NCBI GenBank assembly: GCA_963766995.1
Contig: CAVYCE010000003.1
Span: 248,001 to 312,000, forward strand
Reading direction: 5' to 3'
DNA length: 64,000 nucleotides
Source of the DNA: Bog-473 sp963766995
GTDB lineage: Bacteria; Actinomycetota; Acidimicrobiia; Acidimicrobiales; RAAP-2
Of this stretch, positions 7,360 to 16,574 are shown in pieces. Within the stretch, counting starts at the first letter, position 1; every line of letters begins with the position of its first letter. The notes beneath the pieces are model-generated. The model worked only from the letters and a program-made list of their open reading frames with translations. It searched no databases and was not told the DNA's origin. The translations under genes and the position numbers were made by a program.

Positions 7360-8388
7360 CTAGCCTTCCAGCGCCCTCAGCCGCATTTCGGCCGCCCGCG
7401 CTACCGCGCCCTCGCCGGGCCCGCCCGATGTCGGCCGCTCAGACGACAACTCAGACTCTGCCCCGGCCAGCGCGCCCAGCGATGCCGCCACCGACGACTC
7501 CAAACCAGACAGCGAGTACCCACCCTCGAGAAACAGCACCAAACGCCCGTCGGCCGGCGCATACGAACGCACCGTCTTGACCAATCCGGCATAGTCACCG
7601 CTGGACAGCTCCAAGTCCGACAAGGGGTCATCACGATGGGCGTCGAAACCGGCGGAGACCAGCACCCATGTCGGCCCAAACGACTCGATCACCGGACCGG
7701 CCACAACTTCCAGCGCCCGCAGCACCGATGCACCAGTCGAACCGGCCGGCAGCGGGACGTTGACGGTCAAACCCAACGCCCCAGCTCCACCGACTTCGTC
7801 GGCCGCACCCGTCCCCGGGTACCAGGGCGACTGATGGGTGGAGACGTAGAGCACCCGCGGGTCGTCCCAGAAGATGTCCTGGGTGCCGTTACCGTGATGG
7901 ACATCCCAGTCCACAATGAGCACCCGCTCACCCTCGGCCGCCAACGCGGCCGCCGTCAACGCCACGTTGTTGAAGACACAAAACCCCATGGCCCGACCGG
8001 CCAAGGCGTGGTGTCCCGGCGGCCGGGTAGCCACAAACGCCGCACCGCTCCCGGCCTGGCGCAACAAATCAACCGCCTGCCATCCCGCTCCAGCTGAGCG
8101 CAGCACTGCATCCCACGAATCGGAGCGCAGATAGGTATCGGGATCAAGCTGGCCACCGCCCCCGGCACACATGGTCGCCACCCGATCTACGTGCGCCGCC
8201 GAGTGCACCCCCAACAACAATTCCATCGGTGCCGGCTTGGCACCCACCAGTGCCAGATCGTTCCCCAACACACCGGCCACTGCATCCACACCGGCCATCA
8301 CGGCGCCTATTCGAGCCGGACACTCGGGATGACGCCCACCGTCGTGGGCATCAGCGCCCACCGGACCGATGACGCTGAGCAGTGGCAC
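7360..8388 (-). CDS. Histone-deacetylase-family (AcuC/acetylpolyamine amidohydrolase-like) hydrolase
   Basis: A 342-residue zinc-dependent deacetylase. Family motifs are complete: DAHDGGRHPECPARI at the N-terminus, the catalytic RPPGHHA, GFCVFNN, the zinc-binding VDWDVHHGNGTQ, STHQSPWYPGTG, and SAGFDAHRDDPL. Bacterial members act on acetylated polyamines, acetoin-related enzymes or other small substrates; which one applies here is unknown. It is the last gene of the operon pgsA-patA-pimA, only five bases after pimA, so it is probably co-expressed with phosphatidylinositol-mannoside synthesis. Confidence 0.93.
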   Translation of the reverse strand: MPLLSVIGPVGADAHDGGRHPECPARIGAVMAGVDAVAGVLGNDLALVGAKPAPMELLLGVHSAAHVDRVATMCAGGGGQLDPDTYLRSDSWDAVLRSAGAGWQAVDLLRQAGSGAAFVATRPPGHHALAGRAMGFCVFNNVALTAAALAAEGERVLIVDWDVHHGNGTQDIFWDDPRVLYVSTHQSPWYPGTGAADEVGGAGALGLTVNVPLPAGSTGASVLRALEVVAGPVIESFGPTWVLVSAGFDAHRDDPLSDLELSSGDYAGLVKTVRSYAPADGRLVLFLEGGYSLSGLESSVAASLGALAGAESELSSERPTSGGPGEGAVARAAEMRLRALEG

Positions 8389-8393
8389 CGAAG

Positions 8394-9521
8394 TCAGCGG
8401 GCTGCGGCGTACATGCTGATGGCCCGCTCGTAGAACTCCACATACCGCTCAGCCAAGGTCTCCATGGACCACGCCTCCGCGTACACCTCGGCCGCCTTCA
8501 ACGACTCCGGAGACGACTGGCCAGACTTCTCGGTCACATCGGCTAAGGCCACACCGAGGGCGCGTGACAGCGCCACGACGTCACCCGGTGGCACCAGAGC
8601 GGCATGCCCCCCGGCCGCCGCTCTGTACCCCTCGAGATCAGATGCCACCACCGCACACCGAGCCGCCATCCCCTCGAGCACCACCATGCCGAAGGATTCA
8701 CCCCGCAGCGACGGTGCACAGAGCACATCGGCACCGGCCAACCGGCTGGCTACTTCTTCGTCGCTCAGCATGCCCAACCACTTGATCCGGTCAGACTCGG
8801 GATGGCGGCGGCGCTGCACCTCTCCGGCGGGGCCGTCGCCGGCGATCCAGAGGGTGGCCGGACGATCGAGCGCAGAAAAGGCGTCCAGCAACACGTTCAG
8901 TCCCTTGCGCACCTCATGGCGTCCCAGGAATAGCACTGTGGGCCGGTCAGTCGGCATGGGGTCCGCCGCAGCAAAGCGCTCGGTGTCCACTCCGTTGAAC
9001 AACACCTCGTAGTCGCCGCCGCTCGACCGGCGCCCAGTCTCGGCCGCCGCCTCGGACACCGCCACCCGCACTTGTAAGCGCATGCCAACCCATAAGGCCA
9101 GTGGCTTGAACACGTGGACCCAACGACTGACCCCAGCCCTGTGGTACGTGCCCACCATGGGCACCGACGCGCTCAGCATGAAGCCGTAAGGCGCCAGCGG
9201 CGCCAAGGGCTCATGGAGATGCAGCACGTCGAACCCGCCCTTGCGCACAAAACGCTCGGCCTTGGCTGCCGCTCGGGGCGAAATGGTGACGGGCGCCACC
9301 GAACCGTTCGAGCGCAATCCGGTAGGCCGGCCCATCACGAACACATCGGAAGCGGAACCGACCAGCACGTCTTCGTCTCGTCCCGGCAACTCCAGATCGT
9401 CAGGGCCGAGCACCGTCACTTCGTGACCGAGCTTGCGCAGCGCCCGCGAGAGCCCAAAGACCTGTCCCTGCACACCCCCCGGCCGTGACAACGAGTACGG
9501 CGACAGCATGGCGATCTTCAC
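8394..9521 (-). CDS. pimA: Phosphatidylinositol alpha-mannosyltransferase PimA (GT4)
   Basis: A 375-residue GT-B glycosyltransferase expected to add the first mannose from GDP-mannose to phosphatidylinositol on the cytoplasmic membrane face. It shows the N-terminal MLSPYSLSRPGGVQGQV loop, HLHEPLAP, TYHRAGVSRW, the donor-site region VLFLGRHEVRKGLNVLL, and the GT4 E-x7-E region SLRGESFGMVVLEGMA. It overlaps patA by four bases and follows pgsA in the mycobacterial-type order, which supports the specific PimA call over a generic GT4. Confidence 0.92.
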   Translation of the reverse strand: MKIAMLSPYSLSRPGGVQGQVFGLSRALRKLGHEVTVLGPDDLELPGRDEDVLVGSASDVFVMGRPTGLRSNGSVAPVTISPRAAAKAERFVRKGGFDVLHLHEPLAPLAPYGFMLSASVPMVGTYHRAGVSRWVHVFKPLALWVGMRLQVRVAVSEAAAETGRRSSGGDYEVLFNGVDTERFAAADPMPTDRPTVLFLGRHEVRKGLNVLLDAFSALDRPATLWIAGDGPAGEVQRRRHPESDRIKWLGMLSDEEVASRLAGADVLCAPSLRGESFGMVVLEGMAARCAVVASDLEGYRAAAGGHAALVPPGDVVALSRALGVALADVTEKSGQSSPESLKAAEVYAEAWSMETLAERYVEFYERAISMYAAAR

Positions 9522-10474
9522 GAACCCACAGCTCGATCACTCGGCCAGTTGGGCTGGTAGATGTGCCACTGCTCGGGATGGCGCCGAATCAACACTTCAA
9601 AGGACAAAGCCAACTCCTGGGTGATCCGGACCACATCGGCCCGCAAGGATCCCGATCGGGAAGTGTCAATTGGCTCGCCCACAACCCCAGTGTGCCAAGT
9701 TCCGGGACCCCGGTACACCGCCGCCGGCATAAGCATCGCTCCAGTCCGAAGTGCCAGCGTGGCGGGACCGCCCGGCAGGGTGGTCTTCTCGCCGAAGAAC
9801 TCCACTTCGACCCCGTTGCGCTCCAAGTCCCGATCGCTGACCAGTCCGACCACTTCGCCAGCTTTCAGCGCCCGCAATACCGCGGTGCCCGCCCCGTCGC
9901 CGTGCGGAACCGGCGTCAGGCCCATGGCCTTGCGCTGGCCGAGGAACCACTCGAACAGCTGTGGCGGCTCCAACCGCTCCATCACCGCGGTCATGGGCAT
10001 GTCCTCGAGGGCAAGCCAGGCGCCACCCCATTCCCAGGACCCGACGTGAGGGAGAGCCAAAATCACCCCTTTGCCCCGGGCCTTGCCCGCCCGAATGTGC
10101 TCTTCACCCCGTTCCATCCACATGCGCGCCCGTACCTGCATCTCGGGCGTATACGGCAAGCGAGCCCCGTCCACCCAATAACGGGCGTACTCCCCGTAGG
10201 TGCGCTGGCTCCATCGCCGAACCAATGCGGGATCGGCCTCAATTCCTTCGACGCACTCGCTGTTCAGCACGCGCCGCATGTGGCGTTCATTCATGACCAG
10301 GTTGTCGCCGCCCTTGCTGGCCATGCCCCGAGACACGCCAAGAGCCACACTGCGAGCCACGGCATCGGGCAGCAAACCCATGGTCGTACCCAGACCTCTA
10401 TAAATCAGATACTTAGCTGTGGCTCGCCACGATGATTCAGCCGCCACGTTCGTCCCCACCCTCTCCGCGCCCAA
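9518..10474 (-). CDS. patA: Phosphatidylinositol mannoside acyltransferase (PatA/HtrB family)
   Basis: A 318-residue protein of the lauroyl/myristoyl acyltransferase (HtrB) family. The catalytic H-x4-D/E signature appears as PHVGSWEWGG, with the second block GLVSDRDLERNGVEVEFFG and the third PGGPATLALRTGA. In actinobacteria this position in the operon is held by PatA, which acylates the mannose of PIM on the inner membrane leaflet. It lies between pgsA (18 bases upstream) and pimA (4-base overlap). The exact start is uncertain by a few codons. Confidence 0.88.
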   Translation of the reverse strand: MGAERVGTNVAAESSWRATAKYLIYRGLGTTMGLLPDAVARSVALGVSRGMASKGGDNLVMNERHMRRVLNSECVEGIEADPALVRRWSQRTYGEYARYWVDGARLPYTPEMQVRARMWMERGEEHIRAGKARGKGVILALPHVGSWEWGGAWLALEDMPMTAVMERLEPPQLFEWFLGQRKAMGLTPVPHGDGAGTAVLRALKAGEVVGLVSDRDLERNGVEVEFFGEKTTLPGGPATLALRTGAMLMPAAVYRGPGTWHTGVVGEPIDTSRSGSLRADVVRITQELALSFEVLIRRHPEQWHIYQPNWPSDRAVGS

Positions 10475-10492
10475 TGGGCACCGAGTGCTGAA

Positions 10493-11353
10493 TCAGGAAG
10501 TCGGACCCGAATCCGACGGACGGATCCAGCGACGGGTGGCAACATCATCGGCGCGGTGCACCCGTGAACCACCTTGGCGCGCCCGCATGGTGCGTCCGGT
10601 GCGACTGCCCAGCGCCTCTTGTCGGCGGGACCGCCAGCGACTGACTGGGGCGGTCTGCGCCAGCTCACGTCGGGGCACCCCAGAGCCCTCGCGCCCTTCA
10701 CGCCAGGTACGCCAGCGTGAATCCACGCGGCCCTCGCGCCAGGCCTCCAGGCGACGTCGGATGACTTCGTCCTTGCCTGAGGCGGCGTTCCACACCTTCA
10801 CAAATCGGGTGATAGCGGTGAATGAGATCAGCGCCAGCATCACCCAGAGCACCGGCAGAAGCAGCGCCGAGTCGATGAAGGCGATGCCCAGCAGAATCAT
10901 GCGCTCGGCCCGCTCCATCAGTCCGCCCTTGGCCGACAGGCCAAGCGACTCGGCCTTGGCCCGCTCGTAGGACACCAGTGCAGTGACCCCAAGCACGGCC
11001 AGCGGCAACACGGCCAAGTGACCTTCGTGCTTGCCAATCAGGTACCAAGCCACGCCACCCATGAGGACAGCGTCAGCCACGCGGTCGGTGACCGAGTCGA
11101 AGAAGGCGCCACGAACTGATGCCGTGCCGGCTGCCTTGGCCACGGGACCGTCCAACAAGTCATGCAGACCAGTCAGAATTAAAAGCGCGATGGCGATGTG
11201 CATGTGGCCACTGGCGACCGCGACAGCGGTGGCCGAGGCCGAAACTAAGCCTGTGGCTGTGAGCACATCAGCGGTGATACCCCGGCGATGTAAAGCCTTG
11301 CCGACTGGTCCTGTGGACCGGTCGACCGCTCCGCGCCAGCGACCGTCGAACAT
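10493..11353 (-). CDS. pgsA: CDP-alcohol phosphatidyltransferase, probable phosphatidylinositol-phosphate synthase
   Basis: A 286-residue membrane enzyme. The CDP-alcohol phosphotransferase signature D-x2-D-G-x2-A-K-x8-G-x3-D-x3-D is present (HDLLDGPVAKAAG then GAFFDSVTDR), with Lys in place of the usual Arg. Several membrane helices precede and follow it. After the last helix comes an about 80-residue Arg-rich soluble tail. The ATG at 11353 was chosen because GAGGAG stands five bases before it; a second ATG lies five codons earlier. The open frame upstream runs antisense over another gene and is not coding. Operon context points to inositol phosphate as acceptor. Confidence 0.87.
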   Translation of the reverse strand: MFDGRWRGAVDRSTGPVGKALHRRGITADVLTATGLVSASATAVAVASGHMHIAIALLILTGLHDLLDGPVAKAAGTASVRGAFFDSVTDRVADAVLMGGVAWYLIGKHEGHLAVLPLAVLGVTALVSYERAKAESLGLSAKGGLMERAERMILLGIAFIDSALLLPVLWVMLALISFTAITRFVKVWNAASGKDEVIRRRLEAWREGRVDSRWRTWREGREGSGVPRRELAQTAPVSRWRSRRQEALGSRTGRTMRARQGGSRVHRADDVATRRWIRPSDSGPTS

Positions 11354-11452
11354 ACAGCTCCTCGTCATGCAGTCCCCGGGGATCAGGCACTGCGGTGAAA
11401 ACAGATACAAAAGTTTATCATCCGGCCCCACCAAAGGAATGAAACTTAGAAG

Positions 11453-12100
11453 GTGAATCCCCCCACTGACGACACAAACAGGCTCGGACCTTGGGATCCC
11501 CTCACCCCTGAGGCTACCTGCGAACTCTTTGCAACAGCCATGTTCACCTGGTGGTTTTCGGGCGGCAATGCCCTCGACCTCTTCGTCGGGCACCCCACCC
11601 GTATTCACCACGACACTGACGTCTCCGTCCTGCGTCGGGCCGCTCCGCACCTCCACCACCACCTCGGCCAGTGGGATCTCCAGCTGGCCCACGACGGCGC
11701 ACTGACTCCTTGGACCAGCCCCACCATCACAGAGCCCTTCAACTCCATCTGGTGCCGGACAGGTACGAGCCAACCCTGGTGTCTCCAAGTGATGTTCGAT
11801 GAGGTAAATCAGGACCAATGGATGTGCCGCCGAGACCCCAGCATCGCCGTCGACACCAAAGACGCCATCCTGCGTACATCCGACGGCATCCCATATCTCG
11901 CGCCCCACATTCAGCTGCTGATGACGGCCAAGGACACCCACGCTAAGGACGACGAAGATTTTGCCCTCGTTGCTCCGCTTCTCCCACCGCAATGGTCGGA
12001 TTGGCTCACCCGACACATCGAGCGTCTGTATCTCAACCACCACTGGCTCGATCAATCCGCCAGAATGGCCGGACAATCTCCAGATGCCCCTCCCCCGTAG
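11453..12100 (+). CDS. Nucleotidyltransferase-like protein (aminoglycoside 2''-adenylyltransferase fold)
   Basis: A 215-residue protein starting at GTG 11453. The N-terminal part matches the PF10706-type nucleotidyltransferase pattern: WWFSGGNALDLFVG followed by THHDTD-like spacing (HHDTDVSVLRR), with the metal-binding Asp pair. Resistance enzymes of this fold adenylylate aminoglycosides, but many genomic relatives have unknown substrates, so a resistance role is not claimed. It is a lone gene between the PI-synthase operon (divergent, 99 bases apart) and a secreted cupredoxin. Confidence 0.68.
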   Translation: MNPPTDDTNRLGPWDPLTPEATCELFATAMFTWWFSGGNALDLFVGHPTRIHHDTDVSVLRRAAPHLHHHLGQWDLQLAHDGALTPWTSPTITEPFNSIWCRTGTSQPWCLQVMFDEVNQDQWMCRRDPSIAVDTKDAILRTSDGIPYLAPHIQLLMTAKDTHAKDDEDFALVAPLLPPQWSDWLTRHIERLYLNHHWLDQSARMAGQSPDAPPP

Positions 12101-12132
12101 ATCCTCTCGACCGCCCCAACGAAAGAAGACGC

Positions 12133-12573
12133 ATGCCACTCCGTAGCAAGATCGCCGCCCTCACGCTCATCCCGCTTACGGCGTTGGCCTTCACCGCTCC
12201 AGCCGGAGCCAGTACCAAGACCTCAACCGTGAAGGCCGTGGAGACCGACTTCAAGATTGCGCTCTCGGCCAAGTCGTTCAAGCCGGGCAACTACGTCTTC
12301 GTGGCCGAGAACAAGGGACAAACCACCCACGCCCTCGAGATCACCGGCCCCGGGCTGCACGACAAAACCACCAAGCTGCTCTCCCCCGGTCAGAGCGCCA
12401 AGCTCAAGGTGACCCTCAAGAAGGGCAAGTACGACGTCTTCTGCCCGGTCCCCGGCCACAAGGCCCTCGGCATGAACGTGAACCTCGTTGTCAGCACCAG
12501 CGGTGGGAACTCATCTGGCGCCGCCACCGTGACGGGCACCACCAAGGCGAGCTCCGGTGGGTACGGCTACTAG
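12133..12573 (+). CDS. Secreted cupredoxin (plastocyanin-like blue copper protein)
   Basis: A 146-residue protein from ATG 12133 with a purine-rich GAAAGAAG just upstream. Residues 1 to about 27 are a signal peptide ending in an A-x-A-like site. The mature part has the cupredoxin pattern: a ligand His in TTHALEI and the C-terminal copper loop FCPVPGHKALGMN with Cys, His and Met. A short Gly/Ser/Thr tail ends in GGYGY. It probably carries electrons or binds copper outside the membrane. It converges with hipA, overlapping its stop by four bases. Confidence 0.87.
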   Translation: MPLRSKIAALTLIPLTALAFTAPAGASTKTSTVKAVETDFKIALSAKSFKPGNYVFVAENKGQTTHALEITGPGLHDKTTKLLSPGQSAKLKVTLKKGKYDVFCPVPGHKALGMNVNLVVSTSGGNSSGAATVTGTTKASSGGYGY

Positions 12574-13883
12574 AGAGGACGGAACTGATCGATATCTCCG
12601 AGGATGCGCGTACGCGCCTCCTCGGGCACTTCTACCGTCTCGGCGATCTCCTCCCACCCATCCACGGCAGCCCGCACTTCACGTATCGCCCGCTTGAATC
12701 CCGGCACGTTGTGCCGGTCCCCCACGGCGAGTAAATCATCAAGAAGCACGCCTTCAAACTTTCCATTTACCGACATCAAATGCTTCTGATTCCAGACGCT
12801 GTCGGGGCGATAGGCATGGGCCATATCGAAGGCCGGTGCCAACTCCCAGGGTCGACCGGCTTTACGTAGGAACGCGAAGTTCTTGGTGTGGTCGTCTCGA
12901 TTCACGGCCATCACGTTGAACACCATTCGCCGAAACGCTTGCTGCAAGGCACTCGGACCAAGGTCAAGCCGAGCAACTGTCTCGAGGTACTGGTCGTAGC
13001 TGTGGGCCCCCACCAGGTTGAAGTCCAAATGAGCCATGGCGCACAGCGACATGACGTGGATTCGCTCGCCACCGATTCCCCGGTCGAACCGCATGGTCAT
13101 GAAATGCCGGCGCGGACCCTCTGCCAAGAGTTGGCACGGCATCATGTCGATCCCAGCCGCTTCGGCCATCAAGAAGTAGGCGTACTCGACTCGCCCATAG
13201 GGGGCGCCCTCACCGAGTTCGCTCCCATGCGCATCGAGCCCTTGGCTACTCACACCATCAAGCTTGATCAGCCACTGCTCGAACCCATCACCCGCAGCGC
13301 CATAGGGAGACCGAATCTGACTCGTACTCGGATTGAAGGCCACAATTGCCTTCGGTCGAGCTCCGCCCGCGCTGGTGCCGACATGGATGAGCTCACGCAA
13401 CGCCATGCGCGCGTTTTCATCCGTGCTCAAGTCCCCCTGCACCACCACACGAGCGGCCAATACCAAGTCGGCCAGCTGCACCGCCGTGGGTGCATCATCA
13501 ATATCACTGCGTGCCGGTGGTCGGAACTCAAGCGCACCCATGGCCCGATTGGAGGCGTAGGCCAAGCGGTCCAGCGATGTGATGGCGCCACGGGCCACAT
13601 TGTGCTCAGCCATCCACCGATCGACCAAAGCATTGCCAAAAGCATCAGGCAAGGCGTCGGCCAGCATTGACGGCAGGCCATAGAAAGTATCCCTGGACAA
13701 TCCAGGGAACTGGAACGGCTCGACTCGGAGCGGCATGTGCAGGGGCGCCAACTCCACGCCGCCCGCCACCCACTCGGGGTCATAGGCAAAGGCGTACCAA
13801 CCGGTCGAAGGATCGAGTGCCACGGCACCGACCCGGTGACCCCAGGCAAACACCTCGATCACGTCGACGGGTTTGTAACTCAA
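12570..13883 (-). CDS. hipA: HipA-type serine/threonine kinase toxin
   Basis: A 437-residue HipA-like protein. Visible features are the N-terminal subdomain with the DTFYGLPSMLADALPD motif, the Gly-rich STSAGGARPK loop with the ATP-binding Lys, QWLIKLDG, the catalytic NRDDHTKNF and the metal-binding PAFDMAHAY. HipA toxins phosphorylate aminoacyl-tRNA synthetases and cause dormancy; the target here is unknown. Its start overlaps the stop of the hipB-like gene by four bases. All catalytic residues are present. Confidence 0.92.
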   Translation of the reverse strand: MSYKPVDVIEVFAWGHRVGAVALDPSTGWYAFAYDPEWVAGGVELAPLHMPLRVEPFQFPGLSRDTFYGLPSMLADALPDAFGNALVDRWMAEHNVARGAITSLDRLAYASNRAMGALEFRPPARSDIDDAPTAVQLADLVLAARVVVQGDLSTDENARMALRELIHVGTSAGGARPKAIVAFNPSTSQIRSPYGAAGDGFEQWLIKLDGVSSQGLDAHGSELGEGAPYGRVEYAYFLMAEAAGIDMMPCQLLAEGPRRHFMTMRFDRGIGGERIHVMSLCAMAHLDFNLVGAHSYDQYLETVARLDLGPSALQQAFRRMVFNVMAVNRDDHTKNFAFLRKAGRPWELAPAFDMAHAYRPDSVWNQKHLMSVNGKFEGVLLDDLLAVGDRHNVPGFKRAIREVRAAVDGWEEIAETVEVPEEARTRILGDIDQFRPL

Positions 13884-14200
13884 CGTGCACCACCCCGGGG
13901 ACGGCGAACCCTTGGTGGTCCAGCCACCCCTCGGCGTGCCTCCTTTTGTCGGACCTCCAAGAGCTCCAGTGGATTGAAAGGGGCCGGTGGCGCCAATGTG
14001 CTCAGCCAGTCCTCGCGACCCAGCGCTCGCAGCACCTTCACCAAAGTGGCGGTGGTCGCCCCTTCTCCGCGCTCCAAGTGCTGCAACGCCCCCACCGAGA
14101 CGTTGCCCAATTCGGCCAACTCGATCTGGCTGAGCCCCCGGCCGATTCGCACGGCTCTCAGATTCAGCCCGAGCTCTTGCTCCAAGTCGTCAGACGGCAC
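13880..14200 (-). CDS. hipB: HipB-like XRE antitoxin
   Basis: A 106-residue regulator with a helix-turn-helix (LRAVRIGRGLSQIELAEL, then SVGALQHLERGEGATTATLVKVLRALG in two parts) and a basic proline-rich tail. GTG at 14200 is the start, supported by AGAGGTGA eight bases upstream. It precedes and overlaps hipA, giving a complete HipBA module. A palindrome about 23 bases upstream is a likely operator. Confidence 0.87.
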   Translation of the reverse strand: MPSDDLEQELGLNLRAVRIGRGLSQIELAELGNVSVGALQHLERGEGATTATLVKVLRALGREDWLSTLAPPAPFNPLELLEVRQKEARRGVAGPPRVRRPRGGAR

Positions 14201-14222
14201 TCAAATCACCTCTTGATGACCA

Positions 14223-14237
14223 TCATAGTAACTATCA
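14223..14237 (-). promoter_or_regulatory. Putative HipB operator
   Basis: TCATAGT-A-ACTATCA is a near-perfect palindrome (perfect core ATAGT-A-ACTAT at 14225-14235) directly upstream of the hipB ribosome binding site. The position fits antitoxin autorepression; binding is inferred. Confidence 0.5.
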
Positions 14238-14456
14238 GTGATCACCCTTCACCGTTTTTTCAATAAATCTATCATTTTCATAACTTTTATAAGTATATAT
14301 CCTTTTAATACTGATAATTATATCTAATCATAGATCCCACAGAGCCGGGCGGACGCCCGAGAAACCAACCGTGCCGTCATCGGAATGCCGCCTGAGCACT
14401 CAGCCAACGGCAGTCCTACACTCAATCGAACACGCTTCATACGGAGGGGGGACCAG
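14238..14456. other. AT-rich divergent promoter region between hipB and the EF-G2-like gene
   Basis: About 220 bases. The stretch 14252-14332 is strongly AT-rich (runs such as TATAAGTATATATCC and AATTATATC) in an otherwise GC-rich window, and probably contains promoters for the divergent genes. No protein or RNA gene is recognised. The abrupt base composition suggests the module boundary. Confidence 0.45.
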
Positions 14457-16550
14457 GTGCCACACGACCCGACCGCAATCCGAAATGTCGCCCTTGTCGG
14501 CCATCACGGCGCCGGCAAGACGACACTGGCCGAGGCGCTGCTGGTCGCCACCGGCGCCATCCCCAGGCGTGGCTCTATCGAAAAGGGTACGACCACGTGC
14601 GACTTCGAACCGGAGGAGATCAGTCGGCAACTTTCCATCTCGACCTCTTTGGCCCCTTTCTCGGTCAACGGGGTGAAGGTGAATCTCCTCGACACCCCCG
14701 GCTATGCCGACTTCCACTCCGAGGTCCTGTCGGCCTTGGCCGCATCGGACCTTGCCGTGGTTGTGGTCAGCGCCACCGACGGTGTGCAGGCTCAGACTGA
14801 GGACGCGTGGCGAGCCGCTGCGCGCATGGGCCTGCCCCGGGTCATCGTCATCAACAAACTGGACCGGGAACGGGCCGACTTCGATCGCACGCTGGCCGAC
14901 ATCAGATCGACCTTTGGCGCCGGCGTAGCACCGGTGGAGCTGCCCATCGGCCACGAGAGCGACTTCCACGGCGTCATTGACCTTCTGGGTGACACCGCCA
15001 CGCACTACGACACCTCAACCTCCAACACGCCAGTCGACGGCACGGTTCCTCCTGTCGGCCACGAGTGTCCTATCCCCGACTACTTGGTGGACCAGGAGCA
15101 CACAGTTCACGAGCAGTTAGTCGAGGGCATCGTCGTGGGAGACGACGACCTCATGGAGCGCTATCTGAACGGCGAACCACTCGAATATTCGGAGCTCGAA
15201 AAGAGCCTGGCCGGGGGCGTGGCGTCGGGCAGCGTGTTCCCGGTGCTGTGTTGCTCGGGGCTCACCGGCGTCGGGGTTGATCGGCTGGCTCGTCTTATTG
15301 AGGAGCTCTGTCCCACTCCGTCCTCTCGCCCACCCATCACCGTGGAGGCCGGCACCACGACCACCGAGGTGTGCTGCGATCCCAGCGGCCAGACCCTGCT
15401 GACGGTGACCAAGACGTTTACCGACAGTCACACCGGCAAGATGTCGCTGTGCAAGGTGGTGTCGGGCACCCTCACTCCCGACACGGTCTTAATCAACACC
15501 CGGACACGGGAAGAAGAGCGCCTCCACGCGCTGCAGGTCCTCTCCGGACACAGCGCCACGCCGACCAATTCTGTGGTGGCCGGTGACTTTGTGGCCATCC
15601 CTCGACTGAACGGCACTCGTACCGGCGACACCCTGGCTCCGAAGGGTCAGCCAGTGACCGTTCCCATGCCACCCATTCCGGCGCCAGCCCTGCACGTGGC
15701 GGTCAAGCCGGCCACTCGAGCCGACGACGACAAGTTGATGTCCGCACTGCAGCGCTTGTGTGACGAGGATCCATCGCTGAGCATCTCCCGCGACGATGAA
15801 ACGCACCAAACCGTTCTCGGCGTCAGCGGCGAGGTCCACCTGGCGGTGACCCTGGAGCGGTTGGATCGCAAGTGCAACGTGCACGTCGAACGCGAAGAAC
15901 TCCGTATCCCCTATCGGGAAACCATCACCGTCTCGGCCCAAGCCGAAGGCAAGCACAAGAAGCAATCCGGCGGGCACGGACAATTCGGCATCTGCCACCT
16001 GAAGCTCGAACCGCTGGGCCGCGGCGAGGGATTCGAATTCCACGATGCCGTCGTCGGTGGTGCCATCCCCCGCCAGTACATTCCGGCCGTCGAAAAGGGT
16101 GTCATCGAGACAATGGAGTCCGGCGGCGTGTTCGGCTTCCCCATCGTCGACATCTCCGTCACCGTCGATGACGGCAAGGCCCACTCGGTCGACTCCAACG
16201 AGGTCAGCTTCAAGATGGCCGCGGCGGCGGCCATCCGCCAAGCCCTGAATGACGCCGGGCCGATACTCCTCGAGCCGATTTCGAAGCTGGAGGTGACCGT
16301 CCCAGCCGACAGCCAAGGCGACGTGCTGGGCGACCTCAATGCTCGAAGGGCTCGCATCGTCGGCACCGACCAGGGCGACGACGGCTATCAGATTGTCACC
16401 GCCTTTGCCCCAACGGCCGAGCTGAGCCGCTACGCCATCGATCTCCGCGCCCTCACTGGTGGCCGAGGCTCCTTCACCGTCGGATACGACCACTACGACG
16501 CCGTACCTGACCACCTCACCGCAGCGATCGCCCAAACCGTCTCTTCGTAG
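14457..16550 (+). CDS. fusA2: Elongation factor G-like GTPase (EF-G2 / FusA2 type)
   Basis: A 697-residue translational GTPase. GTG at 14457 is chosen because GGAGGGGG lies seven bases before it. The P-loop reads GHHGAGKT, with DTPGYADF and NKLD also visible; EF-G domains II-V follow (for example the SGGHGQFG segment of domain IV and GDVLGDLNARR of domain V). The P-loop variant and early divergence match the actinobacterial EF-G paralogue called FusA2, not the main fusA, which sits with ribosomal genes. Its precise role in translation is not known. It stands alone between HipBA and the HIT/thrS operon. Confidence 0.88.
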   Translation: MPHDPTAIRNVALVGHHGAGKTTLAEALLVATGAIPRRGSIEKGTTTCDFEPEEISRQLSISTSLAPFSVNGVKVNLLDTPGYADFHSEVLSALAASDLAVVVVSATDGVQAQTEDAWRAAARMGLPRVIVINKLDRERADFDRTLADIRSTFGAGVAPVELPIGHESDFHGVIDLLGDTATHYDTSTSNTPVDGTVPPVGHECPIPDYLVDQEHTVHEQLVEGIVVGDDDLMERYLNGEPLEYSELEKSLAGGVASGSVFPVLCCSGLTGVGVDRLARLIEELCPTPSSRPPITVEAGTTTTEVCCDPSGQTLLTVTKTFTDSHTGKMSLCKVVSGTLTPDTVLINTRTREEERLHALQVLSGHSATPTNSVVAGDFVAIPRLNGTRTGDTLAPKGQPVTVPMPPIPAPALHVAVKPATRADDDKLMSALQRLCDEDPSLSISRDDETHQTVLGVSGEVHLAVTLERLDRKCNVHVEREELRIPYRETITVSAQAEGKHKKQSGGHGQFGICHLKLEPLGRGEGFEFHDAVVGGAIPRQYIPAVEKGVIETMESGGVFGFPIVDISVTVDDGKAHSVDSNEVSFKMAAAAAIRQALNDAGPILLEPISKLEVTVPADSQGDVLGDLNARRARIVGTDQGDDGYQIVTAFAPTAELSRYAIDLRALTGGRGSFTVGYDHYDAVPDHLTAAIAQTVSS

Positions 16551-16574
16551 GAGCGAACACAACCTCGCTGCGAG

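Noticed and set aside
11354..12139. N-terminal extension of the CDP-alcohol phosphatidyltransferase
   Set aside because: It lies antisense to the nucleotidyltransferase gene, while a good ribosome binding site precedes ATG 11353.
14238..14340. AT-rich block as an insertion-sequence remnant or origin
   Set aside because: No terminal repeats, transposase fragment or DnaA-box cluster could be seen.
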